The notes under the pieces were generated by a model. That model was given only the letters and a program-made list of their open reading frames with translations. It was not told the DNA's origin and did no database searches. From NCBI GenBank assembly GCA_021108215.1, contig JAIORK010000032.1:62001-126000 (forward strand): a stretch of 64,000 bases of DNA. The letters run 5' to 3'. The position numbers were made by a program, and so were the translations under genes. Source of the stretch: a bacterium (GTDB lineage Bacteria; Oederibacteriota; JAAXVQ01; JAUVAV01). This document shows, in pieces, positions 52,892 through 61,939 of the stretch (its first letter is position 1; each line of letters begins with the position of its first letter).

Positions 52892-52955
52892 AAATTCACA
52901 GGTTTATGCCTATCGATAAAGCGATGACATGATAAGCGTAACCGGAGTGTAGAAA

Positions 52956-53225
52956 ATGAATGAACTGGTAGTGATGAAATTGGCCAAGGATGCGTTGCTG
53001 ATGGTGACGCTGGCATCAGGACCCGCACTAGGACTGGGACTGTTTGTCGGCTTGGTGGTCAGTGTTTTTCAGGCAGTGACCTCAATCCAGGAAATGACCT
53101 TGGCAATTATTCCGAAAATATTTGCAGTGTTCATAGCACTCCTGGTTTTTGGTCCGTTTATCATAAAAATGCTGACAAGTTTTGCCTATCAGATATTTTC
53201 GAATATCCCGAATTTTGTCCGGTAG
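52956..53225 (+). CDS. fliQ: Export gate protein FliQ
   Basis: This 89-aa protein with two membrane helices shows the FliQ pattern ALLMVTLASGPALGLGLFVG, then LVVSVFQAVTSIQEMTLAII. It sits between fliP and fliR. Confidence 0.95.
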   Translation: MNELVVMKLAKDALLMVTLASGPALGLGLFVGLVVSVFQAVTSIQEMTLAIIPKIFAVFIALLVFGPFIIKMLTSFAYQIFSNIPNFVR

Positions 53226-53243
53226 GTTGGAAAGGAGTACCGC

Positions 53244-54017
53244 ATGGAAGGTCTGATTGCGATGTGGCAAACATTGGTCATCGGCCTGGGCCGGTCGGCG
53301 GCCTTGGTTTCCGTTGCGCCGGTCATTGGCGGAAAAAATGTACCCAATCAGATTAAAGTGGTCATCGCCGTGGTACTCACGTTGGTTTGTATGGGATTGC
53401 CGCTGGTGGAAAGTTCAGGGGCCACGTTAAGCATCCCTCTTTTTATGCTGTTTTTGATAAAGGAATTGGTGGTTGGATTTGCCATGGGGCTGTCGATCAC
53501 ATTGATTTTGTTCGCCTTTCAAGCTGCCGGAGAATTTCTGGGATTTCAGATGATGTTTTCAGCGGGCGCCACGTTTATGGCATTTACTCAGGAGCGTGCA
53601 ACCTTTATTGGTACCTTCTTTTACATTATGGCATTGCTGGTGTTTGTCACCATTGACGGTCATCACTGGTTGATTCAGGGACTGTATCAAAGTTACCGGA
53701 TTTTGCCGGTTTTTGATATGCCCGCCGGGATCGGAACGTTGTCCATGTGGGTACATATGACCGGGCAGCTTTTTGCGATTGGAATGCAACTGGCGCTCCC
53801 GGTGATTATGACGCTTTTTATTACCAATCTTATGCTGGGGATGATGGCAAAAACCATGCCGCAGCTCAATATTTTTATTGTGGGACTACCCATACAAATT
53901 GCAGTGGCGTTTTTTTTACTGTTCCTTATTATTTACAACCTTTTGTTTGCAGAGATTACCATTTTTAAACAGTGGGCGGCATCATTTTACAGCTTGATCA
54001 GACAATTTGCACCGTAA
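53244..54017 (+). CDS. fliR: Export gate protein FliR
   Basis: This 257-aa polytopic membrane protein has the FliR pattern (VIGLGRSAALVSVAPVIGGK, then LIKELVVGFAMGLSITLILF and FAFQAAGEFLGFQMMF). The ATG has AAAGGAG upstream. It follows fliQ by 18 bp. Confidence 0.95.
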   Translation: MEGLIAMWQTLVIGLGRSAALVSVAPVIGGKNVPNQIKVVIAVVLTLVCMGLPLVESSGATLSIPLFMLFLIKELVVGFAMGLSITLILFAFQAAGEFLGFQMMFSAGATFMAFTQERATFIGTFFYIMALLVFVTIDGHHWLIQGLYQSYRILPVFDMPAGIGTLSMWVHMTGQLFAIGMQLALPVIMTLFITNLMLGMMAKTMPQLNIFIVGLPIQIAVAFFLLFLIIYNLLFAEITIFKQWAASFYSLIRQFAP

Positions 54018-54039
54018 GTTTAAAAAAGGGAAATGAATT

Positions 54040-55107
54040 ATGGCGGATACCAATAAAACCGAACCATGTACGCCGAAAAAACGGTCGCAAGCAAGGGATC
54101 GCGGTGAAGTCGCCCGCAGTATGGAATTGGGTGCAGCCATGAATATGATTGTCGGTCTTTCGGTTGTATTTGTACTGGGAGGATATATTTTCGGTCAATT
54201 CTCAAATTTGCTGCATGAAATGCTCAATACCCTGGAAAAGGTCCCTTTGAATCAAGCCAGTGTGGTTGAAGTCATGCGTCTGGCAGGCGGCAAGGTCGTG
54301 ATGATACTGCTGCCGATTATGGCGGCGATTATGGTTGCTATGACAATCATCAATTTTATTCAAGTCGGGTTTAAAATTACACCTCAAGCGATGCAGCCAA
54401 AATTCAGCAAACTAAGTCCGATCAACGGTGTAAAAAAAATATTCGGGATGCGCGGCTGGATTGAGCTGGTGAAGTCAGTCGTCAAAATAGGCATTGTGTC
54501 CGTCATCGTATGGTTTACCGTGAAGGAGCATCTGCCGATCATGGTTGCTCACATCGGGTCTCCGCTCAAGCAAAGCCTGCCGGCAGCGACAAAACTTTTT
54601 TGGGATGTTATTTGGCGGCTGGGGATGTTTTTTTTTGTGGTGGGAATCGCGGACTATGTTTGGCAAAAGTATGAGTTTGAGCGAAAAATGCGCATGACCA
54701 AGCAGGAAGTCAAAGATGAATACCGCCAGGCGGAAGGTGATCAGAAAATAAAGTCGTCACGCCGGGCCAAGCACCGTCGTTTGGCGCAGAGCCGTATGGC
54801 GGCCGAGGTTGCCAAAGCCGATGTGGTCACAACCAACCCGACGCATTATGCAGTCGCCCTGCGGTATGATCAATTTAAAATGCGTGCTCCCAAGGTTGTT
54901 GCCAAAGGAGAACGGCTCTGGGCAAAAATGATTATCCGGATTGCCCGTAAACATCAGGTGCCGGTGATTGAGAACAAACTTGTGACCCGCGCCATGTACC
55001 ATAATGTGGAAATAGGCCGGGAAGTTCCACCCAAATTATATCGGGCGGTCGCGGAAGTGCTGGCAGCACTCTACAAGTTAAGGAGTAAACGCGGATGGCG
55101 GACATAA
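54040..55107 (+). CDS. flhB: Export switch protein FlhB
   Basis: This 355-aa protein has a cytoplasmic N-terminus (CTPKKRSQARDRGEVARS), four membrane helices, and the C-terminal domain with the self-cleaving Asn-Pro-Thr-His motif (VVTTNPTHYAVALRY). It controls the change from hook to filament substrates together with FliK. It overlaps flhA by 13 bp. Confidence 0.96.
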   Translation: MADTNKTEPCTPKKRSQARDRGEVARSMELGAAMNMIVGLSVVFVLGGYIFGQFSNLLHEMLNTLEKVPLNQASVVEVMRLAGGKVVMILLPIMAAIMVAMTIINFIQVGFKITPQAMQPKFSKLSPINGVKKIFGMRGWIELVKSVVKIGIVSVIVWFTVKEHLPIMVAHIGSPLKQSLPAATKLFWDVIWRLGMFFFVVGIADYVWQKYEFERKMRMTKQEVKDEYRQAEGDQKIKSSRRAKHRRLAQSRMAAEVAKADVVTTNPTHYAVALRYDQFKMRAPKVVAKGERLWAKMIIRIARKHQVPVIENKLVTRAMYHNVEIGREVPPKLYRAVAEVLAALYKLRSKRGWRT

Positions 55108-57176
55108 AGACGCAACCATCGGGAATTTCATTTGCGAAAATAGGCGAGCTGGGTATTGTTTTTGGGATCATCATGCTCCTGGTCATCATGGTTATTCCAC
55201 TACCGACCGTGATTCTCAGTTTTCTCATTGTGGCTAATTTGGGGTTGGCACTGGTGATTTTAATGGTGTCTATTTATATTACAAAACCCCTGGAGTTTTC
55301 GTCCTTTCCTTCGATTTTATTGATTATGACACTGTTTGATTTAACGCTGCATATTGCAGCCACCCGAAAAATTTTAACCGAGTCACATGCCGGGGAGGTT
55401 ATCCGCGGTTTTGGTGAGGTGATGACCGGCGGGAATGCCGGTGTGGGGTTGGTCCTTTTCATTATCATAAGCATTGTACAATTCCTGGTTATTACCAAGG
55501 GCGCGGAGCGTATTTCCGAGGTCTCGGCCCGGTTCACATTGGATGCAATGCCGGGAAAGCAGATGTCCATTGATGCAGACCTCAATGCCGGAATCATCAC
55601 CAATGAGGAAGCGAAAGAAAAGCGCACGGAGATCGGGGAAGAGGCTAATTTTTACGGGGCCATGGATGGTGCCAGTAAATTTGTGAAGGGAAATGTCATT
55701 GCATCATTTGTTATTATTGTCATTAATATTATTGGCGGTATTATTGTCGGGTTTGTTAAAAGTCAGCTGTCCTGGACAGAGATTTTTAGAACATACACCC
55801 TGCTTAGCATCGGCGAAGGTTTGGTGATTATTTTGCCGTCCTTTTTGGTGGCGGTATCCTCAGCGATTATTATTACCCGCGCCGCCTCCCACTCAACCCT
55901 GGGGGAGGATACGCTTCAACAAATGACCGCCCGGCCGGTTGCGCTGAAGGTGGTTGCATTTGCCACGTTTCTGTTCGGGTTGTCGGGTTTTTTTACCGAG
56001 ATGCCGACAATTCCATTCTGGATTATCAGCCTGATGCTTATCCTGACAGCCAAAGTAGTGGAATCATCCCAGAAAAAACAAGTGACACAGCCGGCAGACG
56101 GGCAAGCCCGGGAAGAGGAACCTGCGGAAATGGTGGCACCCTTTTTATTGGTGCCGCCGGTAGAACTGGAATTAGGTTACGGACTGCTGGGGATGGTGGA
56201 CTCCCAACGCAGGGGCAATTTACTCAACCGCATCAAAATGGTCCGGCAGAATTTGGCGGTGGAACTGGGTATTGTTGTGCCGCCCATCCGGGTCAAAGAC
56301 AATATCAAGCTGGCGCAAAATAAATATATTATCAAGATCAAAGGTGTGGAGCGTTCCAGTGCGGAAATATATCCCGGGCATTTTCTGACAATGAATCCGG
56401 CCGGGATCAAAGAAAATATTCCCGGGATTAAGACCAAGGAGCCGACATTTAATTTGGATGCGTATTGGGTTACCGAGACCTGGCGGGACAAGGCAGAGAC
56501 GCTGGGGCATACGGTGGTAGATGCCGCCACAGTGTTGATTACCAACCTGATGGAAGTGCTCAAGAGCAATGCCCATGAAATTTTGGGACGGCAGGAAGTT
56601 CAGGTTTTGGTGGATCACTTGCGTCCAACCTATCCGAGCGTGGTGGATGAACTGCTGCCCAACATGATGACGTTGGGTGAAGTGCAGCAAGTCCTGAAAA
56701 ATCTGCTGCGGGAGCGCGTACCGATTCGCGACATGGTCACGATTTTAGAGACATTGTCGAATAGTGCTAAAAATAATAAAGATATTGATATGCTGACAGA
56801 ACAGGTGCGGCTGGCACTGGGAAATTCCATCTGCCAGCAATTCCAGAGTGATAAAAATATTATGTCGGTCTTGACGATTGACCCGGGAATTGAACGCATC
56901 ATTGCGGAATCCGTTCAAAATACACCGCATGGATTTACCTATAGTGTTGAACCGGGACTGTTGCAGAAACTTTATTCACAACTGGGCAGGATTATGGAAA
57001 AAGTTTTGCCGAAAACCAGGATACCCGTAGTGTTGTGTTCTCCGCAGGTGCGGTTTCATTTGAAAAGGTTGACCGAGAGGGTTTTTCCCCAGTTGGTCGT
57101 GTTGTCCTACAGCGAAATTCCACAACAATTTAAAGTACAGTCGCTGGGGATGGTGGATTTACCGGCACCCAGTTAG
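55095..57176 (+). CDS. flhA: Export gate protein FlhA
   Basis: This 693-aa protein has the N-terminal membrane domain (VILSFLIVANLGLALVILMV, the FHIPEP-like region from IRGFGEVMTGGNAGVGLVLF to MDGASKFVKGNVIASFVII) and the large cytoplasmic ring domain (YGLLGMVDSQRRGNLLNRI ... VLSYSEIPQQFKVQSLGMV). Length is standard. flhF and flhG, which often follow, are not found. Confidence 0.96.
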   Translation: MADIKTQPSGISFAKIGELGIVFGIIMLLVIMVIPLPTVILSFLIVANLGLALVILMVSIYITKPLEFSSFPSILLIMTLFDLTLHIAATRKILTESHAGEVIRGFGEVMTGGNAGVGLVLFIIISIVQFLVITKGAERISEVSARFTLDAMPGKQMSIDADLNAGIITNEEAKEKRTEIGEEANFYGAMDGASKFVKGNVIASFVIIVINIIGGIIVGFVKSQLSWTEIFRTYTLLSIGEGLVIILPSFLVAVSSAIIITRAASHSTLGEDTLQQMTARPVALKVVAFATFLFGLSGFFTEMPTIPFWIISLMLILTAKVVESSQKKQVTQPADGQAREEEPAEMVAPFLLVPPVELELGYGLLGMVDSQRRGNLLNRIKMVRQNLAVELGIVVPPIRVKDNIKLAQNKYIIKIKGVERSSAEIYPGHFLTMNPAGIKENIPGIKTKEPTFNLDAYWVTETWRDKAETLGHTVVDAATVLITNLMEVLKSNAHEILGRQEVQVLVDHLRPTYPSVVDELLPNMMTLGEVQQVLKNLLRERVPIRDMVTILETLSNSAKNNKDIDMLTEQVRLALGNSICQQFQSDKNIMSVLTIDPGIERIIAESVQNTPHGFTYSVEPGLLQKLYSQLGRIMEKVLPKTRIPVVLCSPQVRFHLKRLTERVFPQLVVLSYSEIPQQFKVQSLGMVDLPAPS

Positions 57177-57220
57177 CTGACAGGGCGGACCGGTAAGTTG
57201 GAAGAAAGGCGTGAAATAGT

Positions 57221-58705
57221 ATGGAAAGAAATAAAAAAATGAAAATTGCAGCCATTGATGATGAACCGGAAATTTGCTGGTTGATCACCCGGATTTTGGA
57301 AGAGGAAGGGCATATTCCACTGGTGGCGGACAATGGTCTCGATGGGCTGGCCATGGTCCAGGCGGAAAATCCTGATGTTGTTTTTTTGGATCTTCGCCTG
57401 CCTGGAATGGACGGGTTGGAGGTTTTGCGGAAAATCCGGGAATTTGACAAACAGATGATGGTTATCATCCTTTCGGCGTTTGAGAGTTTTGAAGCCGCAG
57501 TTCAGGCAATGAAGCTGGGGTCCTATGATTTTTTAACCAAACCAATCAACGTAGAGGAAATGAAGATCACGTTACGGAACGCCTTGCGGACAAAAAAACT
57601 GGTTTCTGAGGTGGAAACGCTCAAACGCCAGGCAGCCTTGACCTGGGAGGCCAAACAAATTATTGGTAATTGCCCGGAGATCCAAAATATTTACCGGCAG
57701 ATTGAATTGGCCAGTCAGCATAATATCGCGGTTTTAATCCTTGGGGAGAGCGGGACGGGTAAAGAATTATTAGCCAAGGCGGTTCATTTTAACAGTACAC
57801 GAAAAAAAGGACCCTTCATTTGTATCGATTGTTCCACCATACCTGAAAATTTAATTGAGAGCGAACTTTTTGGATATGAGAAAGGGGCCTTTACCGGTGC
57901 GCAGGAGAGAAAAATCGGCAGGCTGGAAATGGCGGACCAAGGAACCCTGTTTTTAGATGAGATCGGAAACATGCCTTTGGCCATGCAGATGAAGCTTCTG
58001 CGCGTCATCCAGGAGCGGGTGATATACCGGTTGGGTGGTAAAATACAGATACCCATTGATCTGCGTTTGATCACGGCAACCAATCTTGATTTAAAGCAAA
58101 GTATCCGGTCAGGACTGTTTCGCGAGGATTTTTTTTACCGGCTAAATGAATTTCCGCTGCATATTCCACCTTTGCGGGAGCGCGGTGATGATATACAAAT
58201 TTTGGCAAAATTTTTTCTGGATAAATTCAACCGGGAATTTCAAAAGCAGATTACGGAAATTTCACCGGAGGCGCATCACTGTTTGGCAACCCATCCTTGG
58301 CCCGGCAATGTCCGCGAACTCCAGGCGGTAATAAAGCGTGGTGTGATATTGGCTGTCGACCAGTTGCGTCCCGAGCATCTTCCCAGCGAACTTAGCGCAG
58401 GTCATAAGCCGAAGCAGCATTCTTTTATGATTGAAGCGGATCTGGACGAAATCCGGCCGATCAAGGAAGTTTCCAAGGAGGTGGTGTCGCGTATTGAGCG
58501 GCGCCTTATCCAGCGGGCACTGGAGAAATCCGGCAATAACAAAGTTAAGACCGCCAAGTGGTTGGGGATTGATTACAAGACTTTGTTTAACAAGCTTAAG
58601 CAATATCATATCGAGCGCGAGTCGCACCCGGAAGATACGGGTTCCGAACCGGTCCTGCCGTATGTTGGGGAGCAAAATAATTTACGTAATTTTAAACAAT
58701 TTTAG
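57221..58705 (+). CDS. Sigma-54-dependent response regulator (FlrC/FleR/FlgR type)
   Basis: This 494-aa NtrC-family activator has a receiver domain with the phospho-acceptor Asp near residue 57 (VVFLDLRLPGMDGLEVL). The AAA+ domain shows the Walker A GESGTGKE near 174, GAFTGA near 221 and GTLFLDEIG. A Fis-type helix-turn-helix lies at the end (LEKSGNNKVKTAKWLGIDYK). GAFTGA contacts sigma-54. Its place inside block C, itself behind a sigma-54 promoter, suggests a self-reinforcing flagellar activator. Confidence 0.94.
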   Translation: MERNKKMKIAAIDDEPEICWLITRILEEEGHIPLVADNGLDGLAMVQAENPDVVFLDLRLPGMDGLEVLRKIREFDKQMMVIILSAFESFEAAVQAMKLGSYDFLTKPINVEEMKITLRNALRTKKLVSEVETLKRQAALTWEAKQIIGNCPEIQNIYRQIELASQHNIAVLILGESGTGKELLAKAVHFNSTRKKGPFICIDCSTIPENLIESELFGYEKGAFTGAQERKIGRLEMADQGTLFLDEIGNMPLAMQMKLLRVIQERVIYRLGGKIQIPIDLRLITATNLDLKQSIRSGLFREDFFYRLNEFPLHIPPLRERGDDIQILAKFFLDKFNREFQKQITEISPEAHHCLATHPWPGNVRELQAVIKRGVILAVDQLRPEHLPSELSAGHKPKQHSFMIEADLDEIRPIKEVSKEVVSRIERRLIQRALEKSGNNKVKTAKWLGIDYKTLFNKLKQYHIERESHPEDTGSEPVLPYVGEQNNLRNFKQF

Positions 58706-58726
58706 GGAAAGAGAGGAGGTCATCAG

Positions 58727-59023
58727 ATGGCTTGGATCTGGATTTGGATCAGCACCAGTCTACCGGTCGTATTGGCGGTGAGTATTGTCGTTGAGACGGT
58801 TCAGCAACACGCAATATGGACGATTCTATATAGGAGTAGTCTGATTACGTTGATTTATGGGTGCGTGGTTTTTTTAATGGGAGTGTTTATCCTGGCGTAT
58901 TTACAACCCCGGGAAAGTAAGGAAGAGCAAGTCAGTCAGACAGAAAAACAGACAGCGGGAAACCCGGTACAAAAAAAACCGGCAATTAGTAAAAAGGCAG
59001 CGGTCGGACATAAAACCGGATAA
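58727..59023 (+). CDS. Small two-helix membrane protein
   Basis: This 98-aa protein has two predicted membrane helices (about 2-22 and 35-56: SLITLIYGCVVFLMGVFILA) and a Lys/Gln-rich soluble tail. I do not recognise a family. It has GAGGAGG upstream and lies between the activator and fliA, so a link to flagellar control is likely but undefined. Confidence 0.6.
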   Translation: MAWIWIWISTSLPVVLAVSIVVETVQQHAIWTILYRSSLITLIYGCVVFLMGVFILAYLQPRESKEEQVSQTEKQTAGNPVQKKPAISKKAAVGHKTG

Positions 59024-59073
59024 AGGCTGTTTTCGACGAAGAGCATCTGTCTGGAAGTGGGGGGCACAAGTTC

Positions 59074-59862
59074 ATGGACCCGGAAGAAGTAAAAGATTGG
59101 CAAGCATATAAAGAACAGAATGATCCCGATGCCTATACGCGGATATGCGAACGCCATTTGCGGGCGGTGAAACGCATTGTTGGGCGGATGTATATATATA
59201 TCAGCGATGGCGCACTTGATCAGGAGGATCTGGTGCATGCGGGTGTGGTGGGATTGATTAATGCGATCGAAAAATTTGATCCCGGTTTCAATATTCCATT
59301 TATTGAATTTGCCTATAAGCGTATCCGCGGGGCTGTTTATGATGAGTTACGGACATTGGACGGATTTTCATCCCGCAGTCGGCGCCAAAAACAGAATTTA
59401 GAAAAAATAAAAGAATATTTGCAGCACAAATTTTTACGGTCTCCCACAGAAGAGGAAACCGCTGATGAGATGGGAATCAGTCTGGACCAGTTTCGCATTT
59501 TGCAGAATAGTCTTAAAACGGTAAAGCCGGAACCATTGGATTGGAAGCATGAAGAGACCATCGGTGTTTCCCGGGGCATGGAAAAAATGAAGAATTGGAT
59601 TCCCAATGTAGATGGGTTGTCCCAGGCGGAAAAATACCGGATTGTTGCCAGTCAAATTGATCAGCTGCCGAAGCGGTCGCGCCTTGTATTGGGATTGTAT
59701 TATCGGGAAGGACTTACTTTAAAAGAAATAGCCCGCGTCATGGATTTGACCGAATCCCGAATTTGTCAAATCCATGCTGCAGCGATAGAGGTGCTTCAGC
59801 AACAATTGCAGGATATCGAGACGGCATTCGGCGGTAAGATCCGCATAAAAGTAAGCGGATAA
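59074..59862 (+). CDS. fliA: Flagellar sigma factor FliA (sigma-28)
   Basis: This 262-aa sigma factor of the FliA/WhiG type has region 2 (GALDQEDLVHAGVVGLINAI, then KFDPGFNIPFIEFAYKRIRG), region 3 (SPTEEETADEMGISLDQFRI) and region 4 (RSRLVLGLYYREGLTLKEIA, then RVMDLTESRICQIHAAAI). It would transcribe late flagellar genes. I could not find a convincing sigma-28 promoter in the flagellin leaders. Confidence 0.93.
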   Translation: MDPEEVKDWQAYKEQNDPDAYTRICERHLRAVKRIVGRMYIYISDGALDQEDLVHAGVVGLINAIEKFDPGFNIPFIEFAYKRIRGAVYDELRTLDGFSSRSRRQKQNLEKIKEYLQHKFLRSPTEEETADEMGISLDQFRILQNSLKTVKPEPLDWKHEETIGVSRGMEKMKNWIPNVDGLSQAEKYRIVASQIDQLPKRSRLVLGLYYREGLTLKEIARVMDLTESRICQIHAAAIEVLQQQLQDIETAFGGKIRIKVSG

Positions 59863-59926
59863 GCGGAATAATTCCGTACCCGCCGATACCCGGCCGGTTA
59901 TTGGCAGCTGAACTGCGGGAGGTGGT

Positions 59927-60244
59927 GTGAGCATGGTTGAACCGATTGATGCACAAAATATGTTGAGCCGGACACCGCTGGTGGAAAAAGCGGCTGTTGC
60001 CCGGAAAGAACAGGCAATTCAACTCAATCAACCGGCGACCCAGATTGAAAAAGAAAAACACCATGAGCAGGATAAGGTGGGAACAAAACACGATCTCCAG
60101 CACGTTGAGGATGAAAAACGAAATCAAAGCGGTGCGAAATCACAGCATCAGACTGAACAGCAGGAGAGCGAGGAGACACCGGAGATTGAATTGGTCCGGG
60201 AAGCGGCGGAAATTCCGGAGCATAAACTGGATGTAACGATATAA
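59927..60244 (+). CDS. Small hydrophilic protein downstream of fliA
   Basis: This roughly 105-aa protein is Glu/Gln/Lys/His-rich (QLNQPATQIEKEKHHEQDKV), with no membrane segment and no motif that I recognise. Start may be GTG at 59927 or ATG at 59933; GGGAGG at 59917-59922 fits either. It lies between fliA and the PilZ gene. Confidence 0.5.
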   Translation: MSMVEPIDAQNMLSRTPLVEKAAVARKEQAIQLNQPATQIEKEKHHEQDKVGTKHDLQHVEDEKRNQSGAKSQHQTEQQESEETPEIELVREAAEIPEHKLDVTI

Positions 60245-60263
60245 AAAAGGGAGCAGCGAAGCG

Positions 60264-61001
60264 GTGGCAACAGTCATGCGGCATACTCTGACAGCACAAA
60301 TTAAATCTGAGGAAATATTTTATCCCGGAGCGGAACTGTATCTTGCGCTGATGAAGGAAAAATATCCGCTTAAATTTAATGCCCGGATTACTTTTTTTAA
60401 TCAGCACCGGATTGAACTCAATATGCCGGATCATTGGTGGAAACTGGTTCCTTTTGAGGAAGCGATGCCGGTGAATATGGCCCTGTTTCACCAAGGGGGT
60501 ATGTTTTCGCTACGCGGAAAAATAACAGATTTTCTGCCCGAGCGCATTCCGGGGTTGATTATTACACACACCAACAAAGTAAAGCGCAATCAGCGCCGGA
60601 TGTTTTTCAGAGTAAAAATGGACAAACCCTTTTTATTAACAAAGGTGGTGCTGCCGGAAAAAGAATGCCTGCGTAATGTTCCGGTCACATTGAGCAATAT
60701 CAGCGCAGGCGGCATTGGTTTTAAATCGGCGGTTTTTCTTCCGCAGAGGAGTGTGATCAGCACACGTGATTTGGTGGATCCGGTGCTAAAAAAACATATC
60801 GGAGAAAATCGCCGGCTGGAAATTATGTGGTGCCGTGTGCAACGGCCGGCGGGCTATCGACTCGGCGCCGCGTTTTTGTACGCATCGCGGCGGGAACAGG
60901 ATCAAATGGTCCAGATTGTTTATCAATTACAGCGGATGTATCTTTTAAAGAATTATCATATTATTGGAGAAAAACAAGATTGGGAGTCAATGCCCGGTTG
61001 A
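60264..61001 (+). CDS. PilZ-domain protein (YcgR-like)
   Basis: This 245-aa protein has an N-terminal YcgR-like beta domain and a C-terminal PilZ domain with the c-di-GMP motifs RNQRRMFFRV (Arg-x3-Arg type) and NISAGGIGFKS (Asn/Asp-x-Ser-x2-Gly). YcgR-type proteins slow the motor at high c-di-GMP. The start is a GTG behind GGGAG; an ATG at 60276 is also possible. Confidence 0.85.
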   Translation: MATVMRHTLTAQIKSEEIFYPGAELYLALMKEKYPLKFNARITFFNQHRIELNMPDHWWKLVPFEEAMPVNMALFHQGGMFSLRGKITDFLPERIPGLIITHTNKVKRNQRRMFFRVKMDKPFLLTKVVLPEKECLRNVPVTLSNISAGGIGFKSAVFLPQRSVISTRDLVDPVLKKHIGENRRLEIMWCRVQRPAGYRLGAAFLYASRREQDQMVQIVYQLQRMYLLKNYHIIGEKQDWESMPG

Positions 61002-61064
61002 AAGCGACCGATACTGAAACTGTAGCGATCAAAGACGCCGGCGAAGGTTCGAGGAGGGTGTCCT

Positions 61065-61922
61065 ATGGTGGGCAAAGAAAAAATGAAAATAGAGGAACTA
61101 ACCGATAAGCTGCAGAATGTTTTTCCCATGCCGCAAATATTGGCAAAAATACTTAAGACGATCAATGATCCCGGTGCCAGCTCAGCCAGTGTGGAACTGG
61201 TATTTAAATATGAACCGAGCTTCACACTCAAACTATTAACCCTGGCCAATTCGGCATACTATGGTTCGCCGGGCAAGATTACCAATATTCGTGCCGCCAT
61301 TACGCTGCTGGGATTTAATCTGGTCAAAAGCATCGCGGTTCATGCCAGTGTTAATGAATTTTTTAATTTTGGATCAAATAATTCCATTTTTTCCGGGTAT
61401 GATTTATGGAAACATTCCGTAGGTGTCGGGGTTTGCGCCAAAATGATTTCGCGGAGGCTTCATCTGGGAAATGCCGAGGACTTTTTTACCCTCGGTATTT
61501 TACATGATGTGGGGCTGATTATTGAGTATCAATTTTATCGGGATGAATTTGTTGCGATATTAAGCAAGCTGCAAAATGGCTGGCATGAAATTGTTGAATT
61601 GGAACAGGAATTTTTAGGTGTCGATCATACCCTGCTGGCAAAAATGATCTGTGATAAGTGGCAGATGCCGGAAAGCCTGGGAGAGATTATTGTGCATCAT
61701 CACCAACCGCTGCATGCGCCGGAAGGGTTGCAAAAGCATGCCTGTGCCATGTATGTCGCCAATCACATCGTGAAAAAATGCAGGTATGGATTTTACTATG
61801 GCAAGCCGGAGCCCTTCGTTCCCGGTATTTTGGAACGATTGGAAATGGAGGCGGTGGATGTTGAGGTGCTCCAGGAGGACTTTGAGCAGGAAATCAATGA
61901 ATTGGCTATGTTTTTTGAATAG
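61065..61922 (+). CDS. HDOD domain protein, second copy
   Basis: This 285-aa protein has the same architecture as the gene at 34663: VFPMPQILAKILKTINDPGA, then LANSAYYGSPGKITNIRAAI and LHDVGLIIEYQFY. The ATG has GAGGAGG upstream. It is followed after 17 bp by a histidine kinase, repeating the HDOD-kinase pairing. Confidence 0.88.
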   Translation: MVGKEKMKIEELTDKLQNVFPMPQILAKILKTINDPGASSASVELVFKYEPSFTLKLLTLANSAYYGSPGKITNIRAAITLLGFNLVKSIAVHASVNEFFNFGSNNSIFSGYDLWKHSVGVGVCAKMISRRLHLGNAEDFFTLGILHDVGLIIEYQFYRDEFVAILSKLQNGWHEIVELEQEFLGVDHTLLAKMICDKWQMPESLGEIIVHHHQPLHAPEGLQKHACAMYVANHIVKKCRYGFYYGKPEPFVPGILERLEMEAVDVEVLQEDFEQEINELAMFFE

Positions 61923-61939
61923 GGGAAGATCACGACCCT

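Noticed and set aside
57163-57176. CGGCAC-N5-TAGC at the end of flhA as a promoter for the activator gene
   Set aside because: Both halves deviate from consensus and no upstream palindrome is present; read-through from block C is simpler.
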